Translations under genes and position numbers: made by a program
Notes under the pieces: model-generated
Told to the model about the DNA's origin: nothing
The model's database searches: none
The model's input: the letters and a program-made list of their open reading frames with translations, nothing else
From: Mycolicibacterium komanii
GTDB taxonomy: Bacteria; Actinomycetota; Actinomycetes; Mycobacteriales; Mycobacteriaceae
DNA length: 64,000 nt
Assembly (NCBI RefSeq): GCF_001050035.1
Contig: NZ_CVTA01000033.1
Coordinates: 1-64,000 of the forward strand
Direction: 5' to 3'
Part shown: one piece after another, positions 1 through 10,864 of the stretch
Layout of the letters: every line of letters starts with the position of its first letter
How positions within the stretch are numbered: the first letter of the stretch is position 1

Positions 1-1
1 G

Positions 2-1719
<1,718 letters not shown>

Positions 1720-1729
1720 CCTGGGCGCC

Positions 1730-2503
1730 ATGAGTGACGACAAGATGCTGGCCCGCATCGCCGCCCTGCTGCGCCAGGCCGAGGGCACCGACAACCCGCA
1801 CGAGGCCGACGCGTTCATGGCCGCCGCGCAGCGGTTGGCGACGGCCACGTCGATCGACCTGGCCGTCGCGCGGTCGCACTCCGATCAGCGCACAAAGGCG
1901 CAGATGCCGGTGCAGCGCACGATCACCATCGGCAATGCCGGCACCCGCGGCCTGCGCACGTACGTCCAGTTGTTCACCGTGATCGCGCACGCCAACGACG
2001 TGAAATGTGATGTGGCATCGAATTCGACATTCGTCTACGCCTACGGTTTCCCCGAGGACATCGACGCCAGCCACGCGCTGTACGCGAGCCTGGTGATGCA
2101 GATGGTCAGGGCCTCGCAGGCCTACATCGAGTCGGGTGCGCACCGGCCCACGCCGACCATCACCGCACGCATCAACTTCCAGCTGGCGTTCGGCGCCCGC
2201 ATTGGCCAGCGTCTGGCCGAAGCCCGTGAAGAGGCGCGCCGGGAAGCCACGAACGGCCGCGAACGCGAGCCCGGCACCGCGATCGCGTTGCGGGACAAAG
2301 ACCTCGAGCTACGGGACTTCTACCGCGAGACGTCGGAGGCGCGCGGGACCTGGCGGGCGACCAGTGCGACGGCCGGCTACTCCTCGGCCGCTCGCCGCGC
2401 TGGTGATCGTGCCGGCCGCAAGGCCAGGCTCGGGCCCAGTCCCGAACTCGCCGGTGCGCGTTCGGCGTTGCCCGGCAACGGGCGCGCCACCGGGCGGACG
2501 TGA
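1730..2503 (+). CDS. DUF2786 domain protein (Rv0184-like)
   Basis: 257 residues from ATG 1730, starting MSDDKMLARIAALLRQAEGT, the typical N-terminal DUF2786 helix pair with the NPHEADAFMAAAQRLA segment. A C-terminal basic, low-complexity region rich in R and G follows. Function is unknown in the family. It lies 10 bp after the lipoprotein, and its TGA overlaps the GTG of the metallohydrolase gene, so the two are likely co-translated. The same pair occurs as Rv0184-Rv0185 in M. tuberculosis. Confidence 0.85.
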   Translation: MSDDKMLARIAALLRQAEGTDNPHEADAFMAAAQRLATATSIDLAVARSHSDQRTKAQMPVQRTITIGNAGTRGLRTYVQLFTVIAHANDVKCDVASNSTFVYAYGFPEDIDASHALYASLVMQMVRASQAYIESGAHRPTPTITARINFQLAFGARIGQRLAEAREEARREATNGREREPGTAIALRDKDLELRDFYRETSEARGTWRATSATAGYSSAARRAGDRAGRKARLGPSPELAGARSALPGNGRATGRT

Positions 2504-2994
2504 CGCCGCGCGACACCCAGAGGGCGAAGGTCTACGCCGCAGAGGAGTTCGTCCGGACGTTGTTCGACCGGGCCGCCGAGCGCGGCAACCGCGTCATCGA
2601 ATTCTTCGGCACATCGTTGACGCTGCCGCCCGAGGCGCGCTTCGCGTCGATTGAGTCGGTGCAGCGCTATGTCGACGACGTGCTGGCGTTGCCGACGGTG
2701 CGGCAACGGTGGCCGCATCCGGCGCCACTGGGCGTGCGGTCCCGGCGCGGTGCCAGCGCGGCGCATTACGAGGTCGACGAGACCGGTGCGGTCATCGCGG
2801 TGCCTGAGGTCCAAACGCGCTGGGCGCTACGCGAATTAGTGGTCTTGCACGAGATGGCCCACCACCTCTGCGGGGTCGCGCCGCCGCACGGGCCGCAGTT
2901 CGTGGCAACGTTCTGTGAGCTCGCCGATGCGGTGATGGGGCCGGAGGTCGCCCACGTGTTGCGTGTGGTGTACGCGAAAGAGGGTGTGCGTTAA
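2500..2994 (+). CDS. TIGR04338-type metallohydrolase with HExxH (Rv0185-like)
   Basis: 164 residues from GTG 2500. It carries the zinc-metallopeptidase motif HEMAHHLCG near residue 127, followed by GPQFVATFCELADAVMG, the pattern of the small actinobacterial TIGR04338 metallohydrolase family. There is no signal peptide, so it should be cytosolic. The start overlaps the DUF2786 stop by 4 bases. It converges on espL with a 4-base overlap. The substrate is unknown; peptidase activity is inferred from the motif only. Confidence 0.83.
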   Translation: MTPRDTQRAKVYAAEEFVRTLFDRAAERGNRVIEFFGTSLTLPPEARFASIESVQRYVDDVLALPTVRQRWPHPAPLGVRSRRGASAAHYEVDETGAVIAVPEVQTRWALRELVVLHEMAHHLCGVAPPHGPQFVATFCELADAVMGPEVAHVLRVVYAKEGVR

Positions 2995-3338
2995 GGGGTC
3001 TGGTCGGTGATGTCGGTGATGTCGGTGATGTCGGCGACGGCGGCGTCGATGCGGTCACGGTCGGCCTCGAGCGCGGCGGTGGCCGCGGCGGTCGCCTTCT
3101 GCAGCGCCTCGTTGAGCCGTCGCTGCACCTCGTCGACGCCGAGGCCGAGTAGACCGTCCTCGATGACGGTGCCCGTCAGTTGATGGTGACCATTCAGCGT
3201 CACCTCCACGGTCTCCGCCTCGTCCGTGCCCGTGAAGGTCTGGGTGTCCATTCGTTGCAGCTGCTCGTCCATCAGCGACTGCAGCTGCTGCGCCTGCGCA
3301 AGCACGGCGGCGACCTCGGGATGCATCTCGTCGCTCAC
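2991..3338 (-). CDS. espL: EspL, ESX-1 associated YbaB-like protein
   Basis: 115 residues from GTG 3338, the same length I recall for M. tuberculosis EspL (Rv3880c). The conserved core TGTDEAETVEVTLNGHHQLTG followed by IEDGLLGLG matches the EspL/YbaB-EbfC-like fold. EspL is reported to act in the cytosol and to be needed for stable EspE, EspF and EspH in ESX-1 systems. The GTG overlaps the TGA of espB, so translation is probably coupled. The last codons contain a 9-bp tandem repeat giving DITDITDIT, an unusual acidic tail. Downstream of it is no espK but a convergent, unrelated gene. Confidence 0.87.
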   Translation of the reverse strand: MSDEMHPEVAAVLAQAQQLQSLMDEQLQRMDTQTFTGTDEAETVEVTLNGHHQLTGTVIEDGLLGLGVDEVQRRLNEALQKATAAATAALEADRDRIDAAVADITDITDITDQTP

Positions 3339-4849
3339 CGGTCGTCTCGATCGTCTCGGGCGTCGAGGACCTCTCTGCGCCTGCGGTTTCCGACAACCGC
3401 CTCGGTCCACGGCCGGTCCTCGGTGTAGAGCGTCTCGTCGGGGGCGAGCTTCGGGTCGCGCCGTTTCTCCTTGCCCTGCGGCGCGCCCCCGCCGTGGGCC
3501 ATCGGGGCCATCCCACCGCCCATCCCGGACACCGTTCGGCCGTCCGCCGACGCTCCCGGCGCGGTACCCGCAGCGGCCGGGACAGCGGGCGCGGGCGCGA
3601 CCGTCTCCGCCGTCACCGGCGCCGACATCGGTGTCGCGGGCATGCCACCGCCGCCGCCTCGACCGCCGCCGGCCCCACCACCGTGTCGCGCCGCGGCGGG
3701 CCGCACGCGCTGATCGGTCGACGGATTCGGTGCCGGCGAACCGGACGCCCCACCGGACGTGCCGGCGCCCGCACCACTTCCTCCGGACGGCGTCCCACCA
3801 CCGGACGGCGCACCACCCGGCTGACCGGACGGGCGTTGGCCACCCGCGGCACCGCCGGGGTGCTGTTCGCCGAACGACGGCGCCATCTTCCCGGCCAGTC
3901 CGGCGGCATCGCTGTCGGGTGGTCTGCCGCCACCATCGAAACCCCCGGCAGCGCCGGCGTTGTCGGCGATCCGGCCCGACGGCATCTCGGGTCGGACCGG
4001 CGCGAACGTCGCGCCGCTCGCATAGTCCTGGCGCACCTCGTCGGACCGCTGTTGCAGCTCCTGCATCCGCTGCTGGATCTTCGCCATCTCGTTGCGCGTC
4101 GCGAGGGCGTTGCCCACAGTCGTCTGTGCGGCCAGCTCGCGCAGCTGCGTTTCCAGCGCGGTGTACTCGCCGTGGATGCCCGCATGCTCACTCGTCGCGG
4201 AGTCATGTGCCGCAATGATTTTCGCCGCCGCCTCGGCCAGGTCGCGCCAGCCTTCCGCGAGCTGTTCCAGCCAGCCGCCGAACTCGGCCATCCTGGCGTA
4301 GGCGGCGTCGGCGGCCCGACCCTCCCAGTCGCCACCCGGCGGCCGCGGCGCGTTGTCCCTGACGCGGGTGGCGGCCAGGCCCCACTGCAGCATCGCCGCC
4401 TTCAGCGACGCGCCGTCGTCGCCTGCGGTCAGGTCGACCTGTGTCCTGTGAACATCGCTGTAACCGGCGGCGTCGACGCGTTGCGGAGCTCCGACGGGAT
4501 TCGGCAGCGGCGGCGGCGGTGTCGCCGGAGCAGGGACCGCGATCGCCTCGACGGCCGCCCGACGGGCGGGGTCTTCGATGGCGCGCCCGTTGGTTTCGTC
4601 GACGCGGGTGTAGGCGTCGGCGGCGATCCGCAGCGTCTCGGCGATGCGTTGGTTTTCCGCCTCCGCCCACCGCTGGAACTCCAGCAGCGACCGCGCGTTG
4701 GCGTTGAGGTTGGCGACGGCGGCGGCCGAGGACGGCAGCGCGTCGGGCGGTAGCACCGCTTCGGGGACGGGGTTGTGCCATGGCGCGCCGCGCATCTCGG
4801 CGGACTGCTTGGTGAGTTCGGCCGGCTCGACCCGCTGGACCTCGCCCAT
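3335..4849 (-). CDS. espB: EspB, ESX-1 secreted PE/PPE-like protein
   Basis: 504 residues. The N-terminal helical half carries a Y80-x-x-x-D84 export signal (YTRVD) and a WEG turn near residue 170, together the PE/PPE-type secretion module. The middle is a Gly/Pro/Ala-rich low-complexity stretch. The C-terminus LYTEDRPWTEAVVGNRRRR is almost the same as the M. tuberculosis EspB end, which makes the identification strong. EspB is exported by ESX-1, processed by MycP1 and forms ring-like oligomers that bind phospholipid. The gene follows eccE1 by 26 bp and overlaps espL, one operon. Confidence 0.93.
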   Translation of the reverse strand: MGEVQRVEPAELTKQSAEMRGAPWHNPVPEAVLPPDALPSSAAAVANLNANARSLLEFQRWAEAENQRIAETLRIAADAYTRVDETNGRAIEDPARRAAVEAIAVPAPATPPPPLPNPVGAPQRVDAAGYSDVHRTQVDLTAGDDGASLKAAMLQWGLAATRVRDNAPRPPGGDWEGRAADAAYARMAEFGGWLEQLAEGWRDLAEAAAKIIAAHDSATSEHAGIHGEYTALETQLRELAAQTTVGNALATRNEMAKIQQRMQELQQRSDEVRQDYASGATFAPVRPEMPSGRIADNAGAAGGFDGGGRPPDSDAAGLAGKMAPSFGEQHPGGAAGGQRPSGQPGGAPSGGGTPSGGSGAGAGTSGGASGSPAPNPSTDQRVRPAAARHGGGAGGGRGGGGGMPATPMSAPVTAETVAPAPAVPAAAGTAPGASADGRTVSGMGGGMAPMAHGGGAPQGKEKRRDPKLAPDETLYTEDRPWTEAVVGNRRRREVLDARDDRDDR

Positions 4850-4875
4850 GGCTACCCCTGCGCCCGCATGACGGC

Positions 4876-6273
4876 TCAGCCCTCGAGAACCATCTGGTAG
4901 CGGCTCTCCTCACGCGGGTTGATCAGCCGTATCGGTAGCTGACGATGGCGTGGGGTCTCGATGTAGTTGCTACGCAACACGACTCGGCCGACGCCCGGGT
5001 GCGGGCCGAGGTAGGTCGTCGCATGCGGCCACACCACCTTCGCCTCGTCCCCGATCCTGGCGTTGACGTAGCCGGCGAACTCGTTGAACTGCGGGCTCAG
5101 CGTGACGACGGCGCCCGCCGCCGCGGACCGCACGATGAATTGGGTGAACAGCCGCGAGTCGCCGAGGTTGATGCTCGCGTCCACGTCGTCGAACGGCATG
5201 TAGACGGGATAGCGGTCGGCGGTCTCACCGACCAGCACCCCGGCCGAGCCGATCGGTAGCTCGTAGTGGCGGTCCGCGACGGGGCTGATCCCGTGCAGGG
5301 CCGCCCGCTGCCCACCGAACAGACACGAAAAGCCGCGCGGTGTCGTCGGATTCGCCAGCGTGGTCAGCAACACCGTCGACCGGGGCGCCTGACCGGGCCG
5401 TAGCCGAACTCGGGTGATCGTGTGATCGGCGCGCGCCGACCACCACACGTCCGGCCCGCCCGGCGCGGTGTAGGCGGCGGTGAACGTGCTGCGGCCCTTG
5501 ATCGCCGACCACGCCTCGCGTTCGAAACTGATCTCGGTGGCACGATCCAGATCGTCGAAGCTCCGTGCCGGCCGGGCGTCGATTCCGTTGCTCGCCAACT
5601 GATCGGCGATTCGCGTCGCCGAGGCGACCAGGTAGCGCGCCAGCCCGGCGACACCCGACTCGCGCCGTTGCGACGACTTGCGGGTGCTCTCCGGATCGGC
5701 GCGCAGCACGATCCAGGTGCGTCGGTGCGCCGGCGCCGGATAGGGGCCGACCACCTGCTCGTAGAGCGAGATCAACGCTCCCGGAGCGGTTTTGCCGACC
5801 CGGTATCCCGACGACACCACGTCGGCCTCGAGATCGCTGCAGTGCGCGGCGACGAGCTGCTCGACGAGCCGGGTGTCGACGACGTCGTCGGTGAACGCCG
5901 AGCCGTTGACGATCACGGTCGGCGTGAACGGATGCGGCACCAGCTCGACCGCCGCCACCAGGTGGTCGTCCTGCCAACGCACCGCGACGTGGTCGCCCGG
6001 CATCACGGTGGCGCCCACCGCAGGTTCGGACGGCCGCTGCGGAACGTCGCGGTGGCGTCGTCGCCACGCGAACACCGCCGCCACCCAGCCGGTCAGCCGC
6101 AGGCCGCGGATAGTCACCACCGAACCGAGCGCGATCAACACGGCCAGCGTGATCCCGAGCCACAGCAGGTCGAGCTTGGCGAACAACAGGATGGCCGCGG
6201 GTATCAGCACCGCCGCCCAGATCGCGTGGCCCGTCGTGAAGCGCAGGCCGAACATGCCGAGGACCCTTTTCAT
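4876..6273 (-). CDS. eccE1: EccE1, ESX-1 membrane-complex component
   Basis: 465 residues. The ATG at 6273 overlaps the mycP1 stop (ATGA). Two N-terminal membrane helices (about residues 12-60) are followed by the long cytosolic EccE domain. Length and the N-terminal pattern LRFTTGHAIWAAVLIPAAI fit EccE1 (Rv3882c). EccE sits at the periphery of the EccB-EccC-EccD-EccE type VII membrane complex. Its place between mycP1 and espB fixes the paralogue as ESX-1 rather than ESX-2 to ESX-5. Confidence 0.93.
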   Translation of the reverse strand: MKRVLGMFGLRFTTGHAIWAAVLIPAAILLFAKLDLLWLGITLAVLIALGSVVTIRGLRLTGWVAAVFAWRRRHRDVPQRPSEPAVGATVMPGDHVAVRWQDDHLVAAVELVPHPFTPTVIVNGSAFTDDVVDTRLVEQLVAAHCSDLEADVVSSGYRVGKTAPGALISLYEQVVGPYPAPAHRRTWIVLRADPESTRKSSQRRESGVAGLARYLVASATRIADQLASNGIDARPARSFDDLDRATEISFEREAWSAIKGRSTFTAAYTAPGGPDVWWSARADHTITRVRLRPGQAPRSTVLLTTLANPTTPRGFSCLFGGQRAALHGISPVADRHYELPIGSAGVLVGETADRYPVYMPFDDVDASINLGDSRLFTQFIVRSAAAGAVVTLSPQFNEFAGYVNARIGDEAKVVWPHATTYLGPHPGVGRVVLRSNYIETPRHRQLPIRLINPREESRYQMVLEG

Positions 6274-7628
6274 CGGCGCCTCAACGCGCGACGAGCCAGT
6301 GCACCGAGTCCCAGGACGGCCGCGAGCACGGCCCCGCCGATGACCACCGCCGTGATCGGCCCGCGGTCGGGTGGGGGTGAGAACACCGGCGGCGGAAGCT
6401 CCTTTACCTGGTAGGGCACCTTCTCCGGACCAGCGGGCACGTCCCAGGTCAACGCCGCGACCGGGTCGACCGCCCCGGCGCCGACGTAGTTGTCGACGCC
6501 GCCACCCGGGTGACGTGCGGTCGCGGTGATGCGGTTCATGATCTGCGCTGGCGTGAGCGCGGGGAAACGTTGCTTGAGCAGCGCCGCCAGGCCCGACACA
6601 TATGCCGCGGCGAACGACGTGCCGCTGATCGGAATCGGCCCGTCCTGGCCCTGCAACGCGTTGACCGGATTGCCGTCGTAACCGAGTGCGACCAGGTTTT
6701 CGGCCGGCGCCGCGGCGCCCAGCCACGGTCCCGACATCGAGAATGTGCTCGGCTGACCGTTCGGGGCGATACCGCCGACGGTCAGCACCAGCGGCGAATA
6801 CCAAGCCGGGCTGACGATGGTCTGCACCTGCTTCCAACCGCGCGGATCGGTCGGGACCGCCGGGTCGGCCGGCGGGTTCTGCGAGCAATCCTGTCCGGTG
6901 TTGCCCGCGGCCACGACGATGACGGCGCCCTTGACGTTGACCGCATAGTTGATCGCCGCGCCCAGGCTGGTCTCGTTGATCGGACGGGTCACCTTGTAGC
7001 AGGCCGCTTCGCTGATGTTGATGACCTGCGCACCGAGGTTGGCCGCGTGCACCACCGCGCGGGCGAGGCTGCGCAACGACCCGGCGGTCTGCGTCGCGTT
7101 CGGATCGTTGGGGTCCTGGCGTGCGCCGACGGTCTGAAACGCCTCGGAGGTCTGCCGCAGCGACAGGAGGCGGGCGTCGGGGGCGACGCCGACGAAGCCG
7201 TCGTTCGGCGCGGGCCGCCCCGCGATGATGGACGCCGTCAGCGTGCCGTGCGCGTCGCAATCGGACATACCGTTGCCGGCCTGATCGACGAAGTCGCCGC
7301 CCGGTTCGGCGGGCACCCGCGGGGAGCCGACGACGCCGGTGTCGATCACCGCGACGGTGACACCCGCACCGGTCGCGAACTTCTGTGCCTCGGACAGCCG
7401 CAGGTAGTCGTTCGCCCACGGCCGGTCGGCGAAGTTCGAGTTCGGGAACGCGGTCGGCGCCGAGCAGACGCGGCGCTGCTCCATGGGCTGGTCCGGCCCG
7501 GTCTCATCGGGTGGCACGGCCGCGGGGTCGATGGTCGGCGGCTCGATCGCCGTCGCCGGAGGGGCGACGGACACTGCCAGCAGCAGTACCGCCGCCAGCG
7601 CCGCGACGCGCTCGAGGATGCGCCGCAC
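6270..7628 (-). CDS. mycP1: MycP1, mycosin subtilisin-like protease of ESX-1
   Basis: 452 residues from GTG 7628. Signal peptide at the N-terminus (cleavage near PPATA), catalytic Asp96 in VAVIDTGV, His127 in DCDAHGT and Ser in SGTSFAAAYVSG around residue 340. A Pro-rich linker and a C-terminal membrane helix followed by RRALRRR end the protein. Mycosins are anchored in the inner membrane facing the periplasm, stabilise the type VII complex and, for MycP1, cleave EspB. First gene of a four-gene minus-strand operon mycP1-eccE1-espB-espL joined by stop/start overlaps or short gaps. Confidence 0.94.
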   Translation of the reverse strand: MRRILERVAALAAVLLLAVSVAPPATAIEPPTIDPAAVPPDETGPDQPMEQRRVCSAPTAFPNSNFADRPWANDYLRLSEAQKFATGAGVTVAVIDTGVVGSPRVPAEPGGDFVDQAGNGMSDCDAHGTLTASIIAGRPAPNDGFVGVAPDARLLSLRQTSEAFQTVGARQDPNDPNATQTAGSLRSLARAVVHAANLGAQVINISEAACYKVTRPINETSLGAAINYAVNVKGAVIVVAAGNTGQDCSQNPPADPAVPTDPRGWKQVQTIVSPAWYSPLVLTVGGIAPNGQPSTFSMSGPWLGAAAPAENLVALGYDGNPVNALQGQDGPIPISGTSFAAAYVSGLAALLKQRFPALTPAQIMNRITATARHPGGGVDNYVGAGAVDPVAALTWDVPAGPEKVPYQVKELPPPVFSPPPDRGPITAVVIGGAVLAAVLGLGALARRALRRR

Positions 7629-7824
7629 GCGCTACGCACCTCCTCGGCGGGTGGACTGGTCGGCGGTGTGCTGATATGCCGGTAGCAAACTCCACGCCGG
7701 CCGTTGCGCGGCGCAAAGTCTCACGTCACGCTGATGAGCCGATTGCACGCAGCCAATCTTAAGGGGGCGCCCGGGCGGGTCATTCCACCAACTGGTGCCC
7801 GACGCCCGTCATTAGGGTTTGGAT

Positions 7825-8283
7825 ATGGCTCCCAAGTTCGCGACCGCCGACGCGGTCGACCTGCCCGAGCTGCTCGAGTTCGTCCGCCCGCGGCACCGGA
7901 TGGTGCTCACGACGCTGCGCGCCGACGGGTCCCTGCACAGCTCGCCGGTGACGGGCGGCGTCGACGAGTCCGGGCGCATCGTCATCTCGAGTTATCCGCA
8001 GCGCGCCAAGTCGGCGAATCTGCGGCGCCGGCCGCAGGCGAGCGTCGTCGTCCTGTCCGATGAGTTCAACGGGCCCTATGTTCAGGTCGACGGCGACGCC
8101 GAGGTGATCGGTCTGCCCGACGCGGTCGAGCCCCTGGTCGACTATTACCGGGCGATCGCCGGCGAGCATCCCGACTGGTCGGAGTACCGCCAGGCGATGG
8201 TCGACCAGGGCAAGTGCCTCATCCGCATCACTCCGCGGCGGTGGGGTCCGATCGCCACCGGCGGCTTCCCTCCACCGGCCTAG
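7825..8283 (+). CDS. F420-type split beta-barrel (PNPOx-like) oxidoreductase
   Basis: 152 residues from ATG 7825 (an in-frame TTG 6 bp upstream is possible). The segments RHRMVLTTLRADGSLHSSPV and SSYPQRAKSANLRRRPQASV are typical of the pyridoxamine 5'-phosphate oxidase-like, F420-dependent FDOR-B group common in mycobacteria. These bind F420 and reduce varied substrates; the physiological one here is unknown. It converges on the DUF3224 gene with a 4-base overlap. The 190-bp gap before it contains no other gene. Confidence 0.85.
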   Translation: MAPKFATADAVDLPELLEFVRPRHRMVLTTLRADGSLHSSPVTGGVDESGRIVISSYPQRAKSANLRRRPQASVVVLSDEFNGPYVQVDGDAEVIGLPDAVEPLVDYYRAIAGEHPDWSEYRQAMVDQGKCLIRITPRRWGPIATGGFPPPA

Positions 8284-8681
8284 GGGACCGCGGTGTCGAG
8301 GCCGTCGACGTCGAGCGTGATGGCGCCGGACGGGTCGGCCCGGAACTTCCCGCTGCCTGCCGCCTCCGCCAGCCCGCCGGTGCCCGACGCGATGCGTACG
8401 TCGCCGCTGGCGATCCCGTCGTGGTAGGAGCCGTCGTGCAGCAACACGAGCCCGCCGGTGGTGCCCGCGATGGTGCCGGTGATGTGTTCGATCCCGACGA
8501 AGAGCGCGCTCTTGTCGGGCGCGTAGGCCAGTAACCACTTCGTCGTCGACGTGCCCAAGATGTCGCCCTCGTAGCGCTTGGTCACCAGGGCCTCGGTGAG
8601 CTTGGTGGCCTCGTCGCCGTCCTCGAAGGGCGTCTCGTCCCAGCTGGCGATCTGGAAGGTCGCCTCGATGTGTCTGCTCAT
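8280..8681 (-). CDS. DUF3224 family protein
   Basis: 133 residues starting MSRHIEATFQIASWDETPFED, with EGDILGTSTTKWLLAYAPD and the GSGKFRADPSGAITLDVDG ending typical of DUF3224, a small lipocalin-like beta-barrel family of unknown function. No signal peptide. Its stop overlaps the convergent oxidoreductase stop. Confidence 0.85.
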   Translation of the reverse strand: MSRHIEATFQIASWDETPFEDGDEATKLTEALVTKRYEGDILGTSTTKWLLAYAPDKSALFVGIEHITGTIAGTTGGLVLLHDGSYHDGIASGDVRIASGTGGLAEAAGSGKFRADPSGAITLDVDGLDTAVP

Positions 8682-8773
8682 GACGGGCGGATACCCGGTC
8701 GCGGGACCGCAGAACCGACGGCCCGACAGGCACGACCCGCGACCACTGTGATAGTCAAGGCATCACGGTCGCG

Positions 8774-8819
8774 TTGCGTCCGCTAGCACGTCAAACTATA
8801 GTCTGGACACATGTCCAGA
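8774..8819 (+). promoter_or_regulatory. Promoter with overlapping palindromic operator for the GT operon
   Basis: A sigma-A type promoter is readable: TTGCGT at 8774-8779, 17-bp spacer, TATAGT at 8797-8802. Immediately downstream is the dyad TCTGGACA-CA-TGTCCAGA (8802-8819), perfect 8-base arms with a 2-base centre, covering the expected transcription start. Its core GGACA-NN-TGTCC recurs at 12639-12649 on the start codon of the nearby TetR gene, so that TetR is the likely ligand-controlled repressor of this promoter. The regulator assignment is inference. Confidence 0.7.
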
Positions 8820-8903
8820 AGGTTCGGAGTTGTTGCGTGACACGATTTGTCCAGCTCACCGGCCCTGGATCAACCCGCTTCTGCGCATCGTTCTGAGTTG
8901 AAC

Positions 8904-10139
8904 ATGCGCATCGCCCTGTTGTCGTACCGAAGCAAGACCCACTGCGGTGGGCAAGGCGTCTACGTCCGATACCTGTCCCGCGGGCTCGCGGATCTGGGGC
9001 ACGAGGTCGAGGTGTTCTCCGGCCAGCCCTATCCGGAGGAGCTCGATCCCCGCGTTCGGCTCACCGAGGTGCCGAGCCTGGACCTCTATCGCGAGCCCGA
9101 CCCGTTCCGGATTCCGTGGCCAAACGAGATCAAGACGTCGATCGACCTCCTCGAGCTGCTGACCACCTGGACGGCCGGCTTCCCTGAACCGCGCACGTTC
9201 AGCCTGCGCGCGGCGCGCGTGCTCGCCGAACGTCGCGACGAGTTCGACGTCGTGCACGACAACCAGTGCCTCGGCACCGGGCTGCGCAAGATCGCCGGCC
9301 TCGGGCTTCCGGTCGTCGCCACGGTGCACCACCCGATCACCCGCGACAAGGTCGTCGACGTCGCGGCCGCCAAGTGGTGGCGCAAACCGCTGGTGCGGCG
9401 GTGGTACGGCTTCGCCGAGATGCAGAAGGAAGTCGCCCGCGAGATGCCCGAACTGCTGACGGTGTCCACCACGTCGGCGGCCGACATCGCCGAGGACTTC
9501 GGCGTCGCGACCAGCCAGTTGCACGTCGTGCCGCTCGGAGTGGACACCGCGATGTTCAAGCCCGCCGAGCGGCGGGTGCGCAACCGCATCATCGCGATCG
9601 CCAGCGCCGACGTCCCGCTCAAGGGCGTCCGGCACCTGCTGCACGCGGTCGCCCGGCTGCGCGTCGAACGCGACCTCGAACTGCAGCTGGTCGCCAAGCT
9701 CGAGCCGAACGGGCCGACCGAGAAGCTGATCGCCGAGCTCGGTATCTCCGATATCGTGCACAGCTCCAGCGGGCTGTCCGACGGCGAGCTGGCCGATCTG
9801 CTGGCATCGGCCGAAGTGGCTTGTATCCCTTCGCTTTACGAGGGGTTCTCACTGCCGGCGGTGGAGGCGATGGCCAGCGGTACGCCGATCGTGGCCAGCC
9901 GCGCCGGCGCGCTGCCCGAGGTGGTCGGGGCCGACGGTGAATGCGCCCGGTTGGTCAAACCCGCCGACGTCGACGAACTGACCGCGGTGCTGGGCGAACT
10001 GCTCGACTCGCCGCGTGAGCTGGCCCGCCTCGGCGCCAACGGACGCAAGCGCGCGGTCGAGGTGTTCAGCTGGCAATCGGTTGCGGCGCAGACGGTTGCC
10101 GTCTACGAGCAGGCGCGCGAACGGGTCGGCGCATGCTGA
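8904..10139 (+). CDS. GT4-family glycosyltransferase
   Basis: 411 residues from ATG 8904; an upstream in-frame TTG (8847) would add 19 poorly conserved residues. N-terminal MRIALLSYRSKTHCGGQGVY with the GGxG donor/acceptor loop, and C-terminal GT-B motifs EGFSLPAVEAMASGTPIVAS (E-x7-E) place it in GT family 4 (retaining, NDP-sugar dependent). Cytosolic, peripheral. It is the first gene of an operon with a methyltransferase and an alpha/alpha-toroid protein, suggesting synthesis of a methylated glycoconjugate. Donor and acceptor cannot be read from sequence. Confidence 0.9.
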   Translation: MRIALLSYRSKTHCGGQGVYVRYLSRGLADLGHEVEVFSGQPYPEELDPRVRLTEVPSLDLYREPDPFRIPWPNEIKTSIDLLELLTTWTAGFPEPRTFSLRAARVLAERRDEFDVVHDNQCLGTGLRKIAGLGLPVVATVHHPITRDKVVDVAAAKWWRKPLVRRWYGFAEMQKEVAREMPELLTVSTTSAADIAEDFGVATSQLHVVPLGVDTAMFKPAERRVRNRIIAIASADVPLKGVRHLLHAVARLRVERDLELQLVAKLEPNGPTEKLIAELGISDIVHSSSGLSDGELADLLASAEVACIPSLYEGFSLPAVEAMASGTPIVASRAGALPEVVGADGECARLVKPADVDELTAVLGELLDSPRELARLGANGRKRAVEVFSWQSVAAQTVAVYEQARERVGAC

Positions 10140-10864
10140 CGGTCGACTTCGACCTGCTCGGCGTCGGCGCGGGCACGAAGGTGATCGATGTCGGCTGCGG
10201 CGCGGGGCGGCACAGCTTCGAGGCCTACCGGCGCGGCGCTGACGTCGTCGCTTTCGACCAGAACGCGGCCGACCTCAACGACGTCGACGAGATCCTGACC
10301 GCCATGCGCGACGAGGGTGAAGCCCCGGCGACGGCGAAGGCCGAGGCAGTCAAGGGCGATGCGCTCGACCTGCCCTATGCCGACGGCACTTTCGACTGTG
10401 TGATCGCGTCGGAGATCCTCGAGCACGTGCCCGAGGATGAGAAGGCGATCGCCGAACTGGTCCGGGTGCTCAAGCCGGGCGGGACCCTCGCGATCACGGT
10501 CCCGCGGTGGCTGCCGGAGAAGCTGTGCTGGGTGCTCTCCGATTCCTACCACGCCAACGAGGGCGGCCACGTCCGGATCTATCACGCCGACCGGTTGCGC
10601 GACAAGGTGCTCGCCCACGGTCTGCGACTCGAGCACACCCACCATGCGCACGCCCTCCATTCGCCGTACTGGTGGCTGAAATGTGCTGTGGGAACCGAGA
10701 ACTCGGATCACGTCGCGGTGAAGGCGTACCACCAGATGCTGGTGTGGGACATGATGAGCCGCCCGTGGCTGACCCGGACGGCCGAGTCCCTGCTCAACCC
10801 GGTCATCGGTAAGAGCGTCGCGCTGTACTTCTCGAAACCGGTGGGCGCCGGTGCGGATTCCTGA
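10133..10864 (+). CDS. Class I SAM methyltransferase (type 11)
   Basis: 243 residues. Motif I VIDVGCGAGRHS near residue 18, motif II DVVAFDQN, and DCVIASEILEHVPEDEKAI followed by RVLKPGG are classic for UbiE/type 11 SAM methyltransferases. The ATG overlaps the glycosyltransferase stop by 7 bases, and its own end overlaps the next gene by 14 bases, so the three genes are tightly coupled. A sugar O-methyltransferase role is plausible but inferred from context. Confidence 0.88.
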   Translation: MLTVDFDLLGVGAGTKVIDVGCGAGRHSFEAYRRGADVVAFDQNAADLNDVDEILTAMRDEGEAPATAKAEAVKGDALDLPYADGTFDCVIASEILEHVPEDEKAIAELVRVLKPGGTLAITVPRWLPEKLCWVLSDSYHANEGGHVRIYHADRLRDKVLAHGLRLEHTHHAHALHSPYWWLKCAVGTENSDHVAVKAYHQMLVWDMMSRPWLTRTAESLLNPVIGKSVALYFSKPVGAGADS

